Source: Bacteroidota bacterium
Lineage (GTDB): Bacteria; Bacteroidota; Ignavibacteria; UBA10030
Direction of reading: 5' to 3'
Length of the DNA stretch: 34,509 nt
Assembly (NCBI GenBank): GCA_015661185.1
Contig: JACVXU010000022.1
Location: 1 to 34,509 of the forward strand
Shown here: one piece after another, positions 8,443-17,494 of the stretch
Layout: each line of letters starts with the position of its first letter
Position numbering within the stretch: the first letter of the stretch is position 1
Translations under genes and position numbers: made by a program
Notes under the pieces: model-generated
What the model saw: the letters and a program-made list of their open reading frames with translations, nothing else
Database searches by the model: none
What the model was told of the DNA's origin: nothing

Positions 8443-8733
8443 CCCCCCCTGTGTGTTTCCCCCCATAGCGTTCGGTTCAAGCCTCGCATGCCTGGTGCGA
8501 AGCAAGGATCGGGCGCTTCTCTTTTTATGTAGTCCCGCATTTGTTCTCAAGCCTTCCTCGTGGTCTCAGAACGCTCCAACGCGCCGCCCGAATGAGATTT
8601 GTAATGGTGAATTCCATGACCTCCATTCTCGGTCCAACTTTCCTTTGCCATTTCTCTTATCGTTCTCTATATTGATCGCGATAAGCCACCCCCAAGAATC
8701 CATCGTTTGACTCAAATTGGAAGGCCATACCGC
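8443..8733. other. Gene-free spacer between the pilin-like gene and the M28 peptidase gene
   Basis: No gene, consensus promoter or convincing terminator was found in these 291 bp. It begins with C-rich runs after the pilin-like stop codon. A weak imperfect hairpin (GCCTCGCA...TGCGAAGC) lies near 8490-8510. The only clear signal is GGAAGG at 8719-8724, the RBS of the next gene. Confidence 0.4.
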
Positions 8734-10767
8734 ATGAACAAGGGGCGCAACCTCCTCTGTCTTTTCTTTCTCTTTTCCCAAGCCCTCTCGCAGCCAAGCC
8801 AGGACTTGCTCGACGCAAGGGTCAGGGCTCTTTTGCACGAGTCGCTGAGTGGCGAGCTTGCAAAAGATCATGTCATCCAAATCAGCCGCCATCATCGGAT
8901 TCAGGGCTCGCGTGGGTACCGCGCAGCGGCTCAGTACGTCCTCGAACAACTCCGTGCCTGCGGCTACTCCGACAAAGACGCTTACATCGAATCGTACAAA
9001 TCAGATGGCCGGGTGGTGTATCAGACCTGGCAGTCGCCGTCCGGGTGGGACATCTCCTGGGGGGAATTGCGGATGATGGAGCCGTACGAAGAGCGGATCG
9101 TTGGCTATCCGGAAATTGCGATGAGTGTGATCACGTACTCAAATCCCGGCGATGTGACAGCCGAACTTGTGTGGGTGGGGGAGGGGACAAGTGATGAGAA
9201 TTACAAGGGGAAAGACGTCGTTGGGAAGATCGTTCTGGCGACCGGCTACGGAGGGAGCGTTCACCGGCTGGCCGTGTTGAAGTATGGCGCAAAGGCTGTC
9301 GTTTGCTACCTTGACGACGATCGTGCGAAGGATCACCCGGACATGCTGCAATACACCGGCATGTGGCCGCGGACCGAGGAGCTCGATCGTGTGACGTTCG
9401 GATTCAATTTGAGCCACCGGCAGGGAGAAAAACTCAGAAATCTGGTGCTGGAAGGAAAGAAAGTGGTCGTGCGGGGACAGGTCAAAGGAATCGGCCTGGA
9501 ACCGTACTTCATGGACGTTGTCGTGGCTCACCTGCGCGGGTCGGAAAAACCGCAGGAGGAACTCGTATTGAGTGCTCACCTCGACCACCCGAAGGAATCC
9601 GCCAACGACAATGCAAGCGGCTCGGCTGCGATCCTGGATATTGCCCGCACGCTGAAGGAACTGACGGATTCGGGTCGAATGCCGAAACTGAAACGATCAG
9701 TCCGTTTTGTCTGGGTCCCCGAATGGAACGGTACAATGCCATACATCGATGCTCATCCTGAGCTCGTGGGCCCGGAACTTGGTGGAAAATTCCTTGCCAA
9801 TCTGAACATGGACATGGTTGGGGAAAATGAAGAACTTCTTCATTCCAAGCTCATTTTGACCCGGACTCCAAACTCCATTCCCTCAATCCTGATCGACGTC
9901 ATGGAAAACATGACACAGATGGCCGATGCTCTGAACATAAGGACCCCTCGGGGGAGCCTCTCCGAGTTTAACTATCGTATCGTTCCATACTCCGGCGGAA
10001 GCGACCACATGATGTTCATCGACCGGAAAATACCCGGGGTCATGATGGTCCATGGTCCTGACTACACCCATCACACATCGGACGATACTCCCGATAAGGT
10101 CGACCCTGTCGAGCTTGCGAGGAGCGAGATGATTGCTGCAGGAACTGTTGTTTTTCTCTCGAATCTGGCCACGAATCAGGCTCTTGATCTCGTCTACCTG
10201 GCGGGCGCGAACGCAATGCAGAGACTCGGCCAGGCCGGACGAAACGCCGCCCGGCTGGTCTTGGATTCGCCGCCCGATCGACTGCCGGACTTTCTCCGGG
10301 AAGCCATGATTGTAATTGATGAGAACGCACGCGTCGCAAAAGAGGGATTGGCAACAATCCTCTGGTTCAACAGTGAAACTGAGATCCAGCGGGCAACTAA
10401 GAAATCAACCGAACAAATTGGCGCATATGCGGGTGCGCTTCTGGAGGAAGTCAGGCAGGATGCTGCAATGCGACTCGGGAAGAAGAGCGTTCCGACGTCT
10501 CGGGCTGTTGTGGACAACAGGGTGCCAGTGCGGCTGACCCGCGGCCCGCTCGATTTCGGATTGCCGGAGAGCAAACTCGCTCAGCCCCGGGAGCCCTATC
10601 AACTGAATGGCGATGTACGGTTTGAGATTGTCAATTTTATTGACGGAAAACGGACAATGGCAGAGATCGAACGATGTCTGATCGGGGAATTTGGCCGGGC
10701 AGCTGTCGCACGATTCGATCACTTCATCGAAGACCTTGTCACCGTCGGTGTGGTCAAGTGGAAGTAA
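8734..10767 (+). CDS. Exported M28 family aminopeptidase with C-terminal PqqD/winged-helix-like domain
   Basis: Encodes 677 residues. ATG 8734 is preferred over TTG 8707 because it has GGAAGG at 8719-8724 and begins a signal peptide (LLCLFFLFSQALSQ). Residues about 130-260 resemble a PA insert with VGKIVLATGYGG. The M28 di-zinc core shows His282 in SAHLDH, Asp292 in ANDNASG, Glu330 in VPEWNG, Asp360 in NMDMVG and His446/447 in YTHHTSDD. The usual EE pair of M28 is reduced to PEW, as in some DUF4910-type relatives. The last 60 residues (GKRTMAEIER, then FIEDLVTVGVV) look like a PqqD or winged-helix domain, so the protein is longer than single-domain M28 enzymes. The role would be removal of N-terminal amino acids from peptides outside the cytoplasm. 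It precedes the M1 gene by 41 bp. Confidence 0.85.
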   Translation: MNKGRNLLCLFFLFSQALSQPSQDLLDARVRALLHESLSGELAKDHVIQISRHHRIQGSRGYRAAAQYVLEQLRACGYSDKDAYIESYKSDGRVVYQTWQSPSGWDISWGELRMMEPYEERIVGYPEIAMSVITYSNPGDVTAELVWVGEGTSDENYKGKDVVGKIVLATGYGGSVHRLAVLKYGAKAVVCYLDDDRAKDHPDMLQYTGMWPRTEELDRVTFGFNLSHRQGEKLRNLVLEGKKVVVRGQVKGIGLEPYFMDVVVAHLRGSEKPQEELVLSAHLDHPKESANDNASGSAAILDIARTLKELTDSGRMPKLKRSVRFVWVPEWNGTMPYIDAHPELVGPELGGKFLANLNMDMVGENEELLHSKLILTRTPNSIPSILIDVMENMTQMADALNIRTPRGSLSEFNYRIVPYSGGSDHMMFIDRKIPGVMMVHGPDYTHHTSDDTPDKVDPVELARSEMIAAGTVVFLSNLATNQALDLVYLAGANAMQRLGQAGRNAARLVLDSPPDRLPDFLREAMIVIDENARVAKEGLATILWFNSETEIQRATKKSTEQIGAYAGALLEEVRQDAAMRLGKKSVPTSRAVVDNRVPVRLTRGPLDFGLPESKLAQPREPYQLNGDVRFEIVNFIDGKRTMAEIERCLIGEFGRAAVARFDHFIEDLVTVGVVKWK

Positions 10768-10808
10768 TGCTGTAAGCGTTTCCAAATATCTGTAAAAGGA
10801 CGAATCCC

Positions 10809-12821
10809 ATGAATCGTTTACGACAGTCCCTCGCAGCATTGGCTCTCGGCGTCTCCATCCTGCACGGAGTCGCCGATGCCCAGACAATGTTCAAGGTGCC
10901 TCTCAGCCCCAGGATCGCGAACTATAAGATCTCTGTAACGCTCGATCCGGTGGAAAAAATGTTGAATGGAAAAGAGACGCTGACCTGGCGCAATACCTCG
11001 ACTGACCGTGTCGGAGAGTTGCAGTTCCATCTGTATTTCAATGCGTTCAAGAATTCGGAATCCACATTTATGAAGGAGTCCGGAGGCGTCAATCGTGGAT
11101 TCGAGTTGGCGGAAGGGGGATGGGGTTGGATCGACGTCACTTCCTTGAAAACTGCCAGCGGCGAAGACCTGACGGGACTCATCCAGTTCATCCATCCCGA
11201 CGATGACAACGACAAGGACCAGACCGTCATGCGCGTTCCATTGTCGGAGCCCGTGCTTCCAGGCCAGACAATTCAGCTGGACATCGCCTTCACTGCCAAG
11301 CTGCCGAGGGTATTTGCGCGAACCGGCTACTATCAGAACTTCTTCATGGTGGGTCAGTGGTTTCCGAAAATCGGAGTCTACGAAGCAGCTGGTCAGAGAT
11401 ATGCCACCAAGGGACAATGGAATTGCCATCAATTCCATGCCAACACAGAATTCTATGCCGACTACGGTGTCTATGACGTGGACATGACTGTTCCGAAAGA
11501 ATACGTTGTCGGTGCGACCGGTCTTCTGTCGAACGTCAAGGACAATGGTGACGGCACGAAGACGATCACGCATCACGCAGAGGATGTTCACGATTTTGCC
11601 TGGACTGCTTCTCCCTCATATGTGGACTTGAGCGATCAATGGAAGCACGTAAAAATACGCGTTCTGATGCAGCCGCAACGTGTGCATCAGGCGGAGCGCT
11701 ACTTCCAATCAGTGAAGGCTGCCCTTGAGTATTTCGATCAACACGTAGGTAAGTACCCGTATCCGAATGTCACCGTCGTCGATCCTGCATACGGAGCCTC
11801 TGGAGCAGGAGGAATGGAGTACCCCACGCTTATCACCGCGGGTTCGATGTGGGGAATCGGCAAGTTTGCGAAGTTCGCTGAGCTCGTCACCGTGCATGAG
11901 TTCGGTCATCAGTACTGGTATGGTCTGGTTGGCAGTAATGAATTTGAAGAAGCGTGGATGGATGAGGGAATCAATCAGTACTACGAGACCCGCATCATGG
12001 ATCACGCGTATGGGAAGAAGACCGCAACGATCGAGTTCCCTGGTTTTACGGCGGGAGATCTTGAAGCAACCAGGTTGGGATATACCGGAATGCGCAATCC
12101 TAAAATCGCGCCGACCGCCACGCTCGGCTGGCAATTTAAGCAGGGGGGATACGGCAACCTAACCTATCAGAAGACAGCCGTCTTTATGACGACTCTCGAG
12201 CGCCTCATTGGGCGAGCGGTGATGGATACCCTTATGAAGACGTATTTCGAGAGGTGGAAATTCAAACACCCGTCCGGCAAGGACTTCATAGCAGTCGTGA
12301 ATGAGATCGTTCCTAAATATCACGGGAACAAGTTCGGCAAGGACCTGAACTGGTACTTCGATCAGGTTCTCTACGGCACAGATGTGTGTGATTATGAACT
12401 GAGTCTCATCGAGAACAAGGAAGTCCGCACACCTCAGGGGCTCTTCGACAACAATGGGAAGAAAGTCTCATTCGGTTCGATGAAGGATAGCTCAAAAGCG
12501 GCAAAGCTCTACGAATCGAGAGTGGTTGCGAGAAGAACAGGCGAGATCAAGCTGCCAACCTCGGTTCTCGTACATTTCGACAACGGTCAGGAAGTGCGCG
12601 AGCCCTGGGATGGACAGAGCCGATGGGCGGAATTCAAGTACACGCGGCCTGAGAAAATCGTCTGGGCGACTGTGGATCCCGATACCACGCTGGTCATTGA
12701 CAAGAACTGGAATAACAACAACAAGACGACGGAACCAGCTGTTGCTCCCATCTGGAAGTATACCATCAAGTTCCTGTTTTGGTTCCAGAATGTACTCCAG
12801 CTGGGCGGGATGATAGGATAG
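10809..12821 (+). CDS. Exported M1 family metallopeptidase
   Basis: Encodes 670 residues. The signal peptide ends GVADAQ. The N-terminal beta-sandwich domain (about residues 30-240) carries YKISVTLDP and LNGKETLTW. The zinc site is HEFGH (His363, Glu364, His367) with the third ligand Glu386 exactly 18 residues later in WMDEGI. The substrate-binding GxMEN element appears as GGMEYP, a variant seen in this bacterial M1 branch. A catalytic tyrosine candidate lies in LTYQKTA. The C-terminus ends in a hydrophobic stretch (about 650-666) that could anchor the protein. M1 enzymes remove N-terminal amino acids, so this should complement the adjacent M28 enzyme. AAAGGA near 10797 precedes the ATG. The following membrane-protein gene starts 37 bp later and is probably co-transcribed. 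Confidence 0.92.
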   Translation: MNRLRQSLAALALGVSILHGVADAQTMFKVPLSPRIANYKISVTLDPVEKMLNGKETLTWRNTSTDRVGELQFHLYFNAFKNSESTFMKESGGVNRGFELAEGGWGWIDVTSLKTASGEDLTGLIQFIHPDDDNDKDQTVMRVPLSEPVLPGQTIQLDIAFTAKLPRVFARTGYYQNFFMVGQWFPKIGVYEAAGQRYATKGQWNCHQFHANTEFYADYGVYDVDMTVPKEYVVGATGLLSNVKDNGDGTKTITHHAEDVHDFAWTASPSYVDLSDQWKHVKIRVLMQPQRVHQAERYFQSVKAALEYFDQHVGKYPYPNVTVVDPAYGASGAGGMEYPTLITAGSMWGIGKFAKFAELVTVHEFGHQYWYGLVGSNEFEEAWMDEGINQYYETRIMDHAYGKKTATIEFPGFTAGDLEATRLGYTGMRNPKIAPTATLGWQFKQGGYGNLTYQKTAVFMTTLERLIGRAVMDTLMKTYFERWKFKHPSGKDFIAVVNEIVPKYHGNKFGKDLNWYFDQVLYGTDVCDYELSLIENKEVRTPQGLFDNNGKKVSFGSMKDSSKAAKLYESRVVARRTGEIKLPTSVLVHFDNGQEVREPWDGQSRWAEFKYTRPEKIVWATVDPDTTLVIDKNWNNNNKTTEPAVAPIWKYTIKFLFWFQNVLQLGGMIG

Positions 12822-12858
12822 GAACGCCTTTCTTTACTGAATAGAGGAATCGACTATC

Positions 12859-13788
12859 ATGAGCATACTAAAAGCATTTTCCAGCGGCATTCGGCGAGCG
12901 ACCTCTGAACCCAGGATGGTTCTCGCTTTGTATGTGGTCAATCTTCTGATGGCGCTTCCCTTGGCCATGGCCTTCCGGGCCGTGCTGGTATCGGGCTTCG
13001 GTGCCTCGATGGCTCCGGTCGAACTCATGCGCGGTCTGGATTTTACTGTGTTCGTGGACTTCATGAATGTTCATGTCGAAGAAGTGTCGGCTGTGCTCCG
13101 ACAAATATCCTGGGCCATCGCTTTATTCATGCTCATCAATTCCTTCCTGGCGGGAGGGATTTTGGCCGTTCTACGCAATGAACATGATAAATACTCGATA
13201 TCGGAGTTTTTCGCGGGCTGCGGCAAATATTTCGGCCGGTTTCTGCGGCTCTTTTTCGTGTTCGCGATCGTGCTGGTTGTCCTCGTTCTCATCATGACCT
13301 TTATTCTGGCGATGCTTTCAAAGCTCTTCATTGATGACTCAACCTCCGAAGTCACGTATATCGTGCTGACTATTGTGCAGATCAAACTCTTCTTCCTTCC
13401 TGTGATGTTGCTTTTGATGATCGCGGACTACTCCAAGATCAGCATCGTTGTGAACGACGGGCGAAAAGTGTTGAAGGCTGCATGGCAATCAACGAAATTT
13501 GTTTTCAGCCATTTCTTCAGGACATTCGGTCTTGAGCTCCTGATGCTCCTTGTCCCGATAGCCTTGTTTGCCATCTACGTGCTTCTCGATCTCGCCATTG
13601 GCATGACAACCGACCTCACAATTATCGTCATGCTGATTATACAGCAGCTCTTCATGGTATCGAGAGCGTGGTCCAAAGTGTTCTTTTTTGCAGGCGAAAT
13701 GTCCCTCTATCAGAGCCTGCAACCCGTTGTCTATTCGACCGTTGAAGGAGCCGGAGCTCCGTTAGTCATTGAGCCCCTCAAGCCGTGA
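12859..13788 (+). CDS. Polytopic membrane protein of unknown function
   Basis: Encodes 309 residues, very hydrophobic, with about six membrane helices near residues 18-45, 84-106, 130-156, 167-190, 216-245 and 248-268. Between helices are short basic loops (KYFGRFLR, VLKAAWQSTKFVFSHFFR) of the kind seen in DUF4013 or glycerophosphodiester-phosphodiesterase membrane-domain proteins. I see no catalytic motif or transport signature. AGAGGA at about 12843 precedes the ATG. Its position 37 bp after the M1 peptidase gene suggests an operon, perhaps as a membrane partner, but that is inference. The reading frame is certain and the function is not. Confidence 0.85.
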   Translation: MSILKAFSSGIRRATSEPRMVLALYVVNLLMALPLAMAFRAVLVSGFGASMAPVELMRGLDFTVFVDFMNVHVEEVSAVLRQISWAIALFMLINSFLAGGILAVLRNEHDKYSISEFFAGCGKYFGRFLRLFFVFAIVLVVLVLIMTFILAMLSKLFIDDSTSEVTYIVLTIVQIKLFFLPVMLLLMIADYSKISIVVNDGRKVLKAAWQSTKFVFSHFFRTFGLELLMLLVPIALFAIYVLLDLAIGMTTDLTIIVMLIIQQLFMVSRAWSKVFFFAGEMSLYQSLQPVVYSTVEGAGAPLVIEPLKP

Positions 13789-13844
13789 AAGAACCATATG
13801 ACTTCATTTCTTGTTTTACCAGAGGAGAATAAGGAGATAGTTCT

Positions 13845-15368
13845 ATGGAACAGTTCAAAGAGAGCATGTTGAGCCTCGTCACCGAAACCTCGACGAATTT
13901 GCCGGCGGATGTCCGGAGAGCGATCAAAGATGCGGCAAAAAGGGAGAACAAGGGTACGCAATCCGATCTCGCCCTTCAGACGGTTGCCATCAACATCGAC
14001 ATGGCTGTTACCGGGTGTGCCCCGATCTGCCAGGACACCGGAATGCCGACGTTCGAGATCAAGACGCCTGTCGGTGTCAACCAGATCGCGATGAAGAAAC
14101 AGATCCTCGAAGCAATTGTTGAAGCTACCAAACAGGGAAAACTGCGCCCGAATACGGTCGACTCGCTGACCGGAAAGAACAGCGGTAACAACCTGGGTGA
14201 AGGCGCTCCCGTGCTGCATTTCGAACAGTGGGAAGAGAGTGATATCGAAGTGAAATTGATCCTCAAAGGGGGTGGATGCGAGAACAAGAACATTCAGTAC
14301 TCGCTCCCGACTGAGTTGCCGAATCTCGGACGCGCAGACAGAACACTCGACGGTGTGCGCAAGTGCCTCTTGCACGCCGTGTGGCAGGCGCAAGGTCAGG
14401 GCTGCAGTGTGGGAGCTATTGGTGTATCGGTGGGCGGAGACCGTGCATCCGGCTACCACTACGCGAAGCAGCAGCTCTTCCGCGAGCTCGATGATATCAA
14501 CCCGAATCAGGAACTAGCGAAGCTCGAAGCATACATTCTGGAAAACGCGAACAAGCTGGGCATCGGCATGATGGGCTTTGGCGGCCAGGCCACGTTGATC
14601 GGCTGCAAAATCGGTTCATACCATCGCCTGCCGGCGAGCTTTTTCGTCTCTGTTGCATATGATTGCTGGGCCTACCGTCGCCTCGGTGTCGTGATAGATC
14701 CAGCGACCGGCAAGATCAAGCGCTGGCTCTACAAGGGAGATACGCCCACCATGAAAATGGCAGAGGCAGAACATCTGCCACTGACCGGCCGTGAGATCCG
14801 ACTCACGACTCCACTCTCGGAGACGCAAGTCCGAGGCCTGAAGGTCGGAGACGTTTTGCTGCTCAACGGCATGATGCACATGGGGCGGGACGTCCTCCAT
14901 CATCACCTGATGACGCACGATTCTCCCGTCAACTTGGACGGAGGGGTCATTTACCATTGCGGACCTGTCTCATTGAAGAGGGGGGACAAGTGGTTCATGA
15001 ATGCTGCTGGTCCGACCACGAGCATTCGGGAAGAACCCTACCAGGGGGAAATCATTAAGAAGTTCAAGGCTCGCGCAATCATCGGGAAGGGGGGCATGGG
15101 GGGTAAGACCCTTGCAGCGATGAAAGAAGTGGGAGCCGTGTACCTCAGCGCCATCGGCGGTGCGGCGCAGTACTACGCCAAGTGCATCGAGGAAGTGGAA
15201 GGAGTGGACTTTCTGGAATTCGGAGTGCCGGAGGCGATGTGGCATGTCCGCGTGAAGGATTTCCTGGTTATCGTCACCATGGACTCGCATGGCAACAGTT
15301 TGCACGCAGACGTGGAAAAAGCTTCCGCCGCGGAACTCGCAAAATTTGCACAGCCAGTCGCGCTCTGA
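13845..15368 (+). CDS. fumA: Class I (iron-sulfur) fumarate hydratase
   Basis: Encodes 507 residues, a single-chain class I fumarase with fused alpha and beta parts. It interconverts fumarate and malate in the TCA cycle using an oxygen-sensitive [4Fe-4S] cluster. Cluster ligand candidates are Cys62 in ICQDTG, Cys187 in GQGCSVG and Cys254 in IGCKIG. Other signatures are KNSGNNLGEG, LILKGGGCENKN, DRASGYHYAK in the N-terminal half and RDVLHHHL, GPTTS and IGKGGM in the beta part. AAGGAG at 13830-13835 sets the start. A tartrate dehydratase reading is possible because the families overlap, but length and full motif set favour fumarase. The ATL gene follows after 9 bp. The enzyme is cytoplasmic. 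Confidence 0.93.
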   Translation: MEQFKESMLSLVTETSTNLPADVRRAIKDAAKRENKGTQSDLALQTVAINIDMAVTGCAPICQDTGMPTFEIKTPVGVNQIAMKKQILEAIVEATKQGKLRPNTVDSLTGKNSGNNLGEGAPVLHFEQWEESDIEVKLILKGGGCENKNIQYSLPTELPNLGRADRTLDGVRKCLLHAVWQAQGQGCSVGAIGVSVGGDRASGYHYAKQQLFRELDDINPNQELAKLEAYILENANKLGIGMMGFGGQATLIGCKIGSYHRLPASFFVSVAYDCWAYRRLGVVIDPATGKIKRWLYKGDTPTMKMAEAEHLPLTGREIRLTTPLSETQVRGLKVGDVLLLNGMMHMGRDVLHHHLMTHDSPVNLDGGVIYHCGPVSLKRGDKWFMNAAGPTTSIREEPYQGEIIKKFKARAIIGKGGMGGKTLAAMKEVGAVYLSAIGGAAQYYAKCIEEVEGVDFLEFGVPEAMWHVRVKDFLVIVTMDSHGNSLHADVEKASAAELAKFAQPVAL

Positions 15369-15377
15369 GCAGTAGTG

Positions 15378-15716
15378 ATGATCTCTAGCACGGAAACGAG
15401 GAAAACGCTCAGCACCTACGAGCTCATCTGGAAAACCGTTTGTCAGATCCCGAAAGGGAAAGTGGCAACCTACGGTCAGGTTGCTTCCGAAGCGGGATTC
15501 CCCAGGCAGCCGCGAATGGTCGGCTATGCGCTTCATGCTCTCCCGCCGCATTCCGGTGTGCCGTGGCACCGGGTGATAAATGCGCAGGGAAGGATTTCGT
15601 TTCCCAAAGACAGCGCTGCCTGCAAGAAACAACGACGACTGTTGAAAGCAGAAGGCCTGGTCTTCCATGGGGAAGTCCTTGACCTGGAACGATTTGGCTG
15701 GCTGAACGACTTGTAG
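15378..15716 (+). CDS. atl: Alkyltransferase-like protein (ATL, MGMT family without active cysteine)
   Basis: Encodes 112 residues, matching only the DNA-binding domain of O6-alkylguanine-DNA alkyltransferase. IPKGKVATYGQVA and RMVGYAL are the helix-turn-helix and nucleotide-flipping arginine (Arg46) regions. The PCHR active site of MGMT is replaced by PWHR with Trp63 in the cysteine position. ATL proteins of this type cannot transfer alkyl groups. They bind O6-alkylguanine, bend the DNA and recruit nucleotide excision repair. ATG 15378 is taken as start, 9 bp after the fumarase stop; GTG 15375 immediately before is possible. No own promoter is visible, so it is probably co-transcribed with the fumarase gene. 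Confidence 0.9.
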   Translation: MISSTETRKTLSTYELIWKTVCQIPKGKVATYGQVASEAGFPRQPRMVGYALHALPPHSGVPWHRVINAQGRISFPKDSAACKKQRRLLKAEGLVFHGEVLDLERFGWLNDL

Positions 15717-15737
15717 CTGTGTTAAGGGATGGTATGC

Positions 15738-16229
15738 ATGGTTAAGCCGGAATATCCAATGACAACCGCCATTCGGGTGCTTCGGGAAAAGAAGATTGAT
15801 TTTCATCCTCATCTCTACACCTATGAAGAACACGGCGGCACGAAGCTCTCCTCAAGCGCGTTGAATGTGCCGGAACACGAGGTCGTGAAAACGCTCGTGA
15901 TGCAGATGGACGAAAAGCAGCCGTTAATCGTTCTTATGCACGGCGACCGGGATGTCTCCACCAAGCAACTTGCCCGCCTCATGGGTGCAAAGCGTGTCGA
16001 GCCGTGCGATGAATCAACTGCGCAAAGGCATACAGGCTATCAATTCGGAGGAACAAGTCCATTCGGCACCCGCCATCCGCTCCCGGTGTACGTCGAGCGG
16101 AGCATCTTTGCCTTGCCCAGAATCTTCATCAATGGCGGCAAGAGAGGTTTCTTGGTAGAAATCCATCCAGCTGACCTGAGGAAAGTTCTTGAAGTTACTG
16201 AGGTTGACGTAGCAATCTCACCAACCTAA
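15738..16229 (+). CDS. ybaK: YbaK/EbsC family aminoacyl-tRNA deacylase (Cys-tRNA(Pro) deacylase-like)
   Basis: Encodes 163 residues, the normal length for stand-alone YbaK proteins, which hydrolyse Cys-tRNA(Pro) or other mischarged tRNAs. Visible family elements are the N-terminal AIRVLREKKIDF, the catalytic-lysine region HEVVKTLVMQ, the core DVSTKQLARLMG and YQFGGTSPFGT, and FINGGKRGFLVEI near the end. ATG 15738 is chosen because AAGGGA at 15724-15729 is 8 bp upstream; ATGs at 15729 and 15759 are in the same frame. It lies 21 bp after the ATL gene and 13 bp before the MgtC-type gene, in the same co-directional run. The precise mischarged substrate cannot be inferred. Confidence 0.9.
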   Translation: MVKPEYPMTTAIRVLREKKIDFHPHLYTYEEHGGTKLSSSALNVPEHEVVKTLVMQMDEKQPLIVLMHGDRDVSTKQLARLMGAKRVEPCDESTAQRHTGYQFGGTSPFGTRHPLPVYVERSIFALPRIFINGGKRGFLVEIHPADLRKVLEVTEVDVAISPT

Positions 16230-16242
16230 CAATGGTGCTAAG

Positions 16243-17484
16243 ATGAATATCATTGAATGGACAACGGAACTGCGCCTGGCCCTGGCGCTCGCACTGGGAT
16301 TCCTTGTCGGCATTGAGCGTGAGAGTACGAAGCTTGAACAGGGGAGTGTGATTTTCGGAGGCGTGCGGACGTATCCGATCATCAGCCTGCTGGGTTTTGG
16401 ATGTGCCTGGCTTCAGCGATATGGGGTTGGCCTGATGCTTCCCGTGGGCCTGTCAGTCATGGGTGCACTCGCGGCGATCGCGTACATCACAAAGACGAAA
16501 GCAGGCCACCACGGTTTCACGAGCGAGGCGTCTGCTCTCTTGACGTTTGTCGTGGGGGCCGTTGCCCTGCTGGCCGATGTCTGGATTGCAATGGCGCTTG
16601 CGGTGGTGAATACCGTTCTTCTCTCGGAGAAGGCAGAGCTTGAGACCTATCTCGATCGCTTCAACAAAGTGGAGTTTCTCGCTGTCGTCAAGTTCATCCT
16701 GGTGACGGTCATCATCCTGCCCGTTCTCCCGAATCAGGATTACACGGCGTTCGGGCTCAATCCAACCCGGATCTGGCAAATCGTGATCCTGGTTTCGAGC
16801 ATCGGATTTGTGGGATATTTCTTGTCAAAGAGGTTCGGGAACAAGGTGAGCCTCTGGCTGTCGGGCGTATTTGGTGGAATTGTGTCGAGCACTGCCACGA
16901 CCGTTGCGGTCGCGCGCATTGCACAAAAGAGCCCGGAGCATTCCGGCATGGCTCTGCAGGCTTCAATCCTCGCCTCCAGCATGATGTATCTTCGAATCCT
17001 CGTGCTTATCCTTGCGCTCAACCCGTCATTCCTCCCGGCGATGTGGTGGCGGTTGACGATACTATTCCTTGTGGGTGTCGTTCTGTCGTTTCGTGTGAGG
17101 CCGCAGGGAGAGTCGGAGGAGATGACGACGTTTCCCAACCTGCACAATCCCTTCGAAATAAGGCCGTCATTGGTTTTCGCCTTGATGTTTGTTCTGCTGA
17201 TGGTAGTAACGAAACTGATTGAACAGCGATTGGGTAATACCGGGCTTCTGGCTTTTTCTGCCGTGGTCGGGTTTGCAGATATCACCCCGTATGTCTTATC
17301 ACTCCTTCATCCTTCTGCCGCGATGGCCCGTTCTGTTGTTCTCGCAATTATGGTGGCAATGATGTGTAATACTCTTGCGAAGTCGATCTATTTTGCCTCA
17401 GTTGTCCCAAGTGCACGAAGAGAAGCGTTTCTGAGGTACGGTGTGTGGGCAGCGCTCCACCTGCCGTTGATCTTCATTCAGTAA
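16243..17484 (+). CDS. MgtC/SapB family membrane protein with DUF4010 domain
   Basis: Encodes 413 residues with about eleven or twelve hydrophobic helices. The N-terminal third is MgtC/SapB-like: LALGFLVGIERE, then GVRTYPIISLLG. The C-terminal two thirds match DUF4010, including LNPTRIWQIVILVSSIGFVGYF and the conserved GGIVSSTATTVA. Such proteins sit in the inner membrane. The MgtC domain is linked to Mg2+ stress and ATP synthase modulation in other bacteria, while the DUF4010 part is uncharacterised. The start ATG 16243 has only a poor ribosome site, and the gene begins 13 bp after ybaK, which suggests translational coupling. The stop codon overlaps the strong ribosome site of the next gene. 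Confidence 0.9.
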   Translation: MNIIEWTTELRLALALALGFLVGIERESTKLEQGSVIFGGVRTYPIISLLGFGCAWLQRYGVGLMLPVGLSVMGALAAIAYITKTKAGHHGFTSEASALLTFVVGAVALLADVWIAMALAVVNTVLLSEKAELETYLDRFNKVEFLAVVKFILVTVIILPVLPNQDYTAFGLNPTRIWQIVILVSSIGFVGYFLSKRFGNKVSLWLSGVFGGIVSSTATTVAVARIAQKSPEHSGMALQASILASSMMYLRILVLILALNPSFLPAMWWRLTILFLVGVVLSFRVRPQGESEEMTTFPNLHNPFEIRPSLVFALMFVLLMVVTKLIEQRLGNTGLLAFSAVVGFADITPYVLSLLHPSAAMARSVVLAIMVAMMCNTLAKSIYFASVVPSARREAFLRYGVWAALHLPLIFIQ

Positions 17485-17494
17485 GGAGGAATGC

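Noticed and set aside
13731-14459. Long - strand open frame opposite the fumarase start
   Set aside because: It is a shadow of the conserved fumarase and preceding membrane-protein genes, with no RBS or recognisable protein features.
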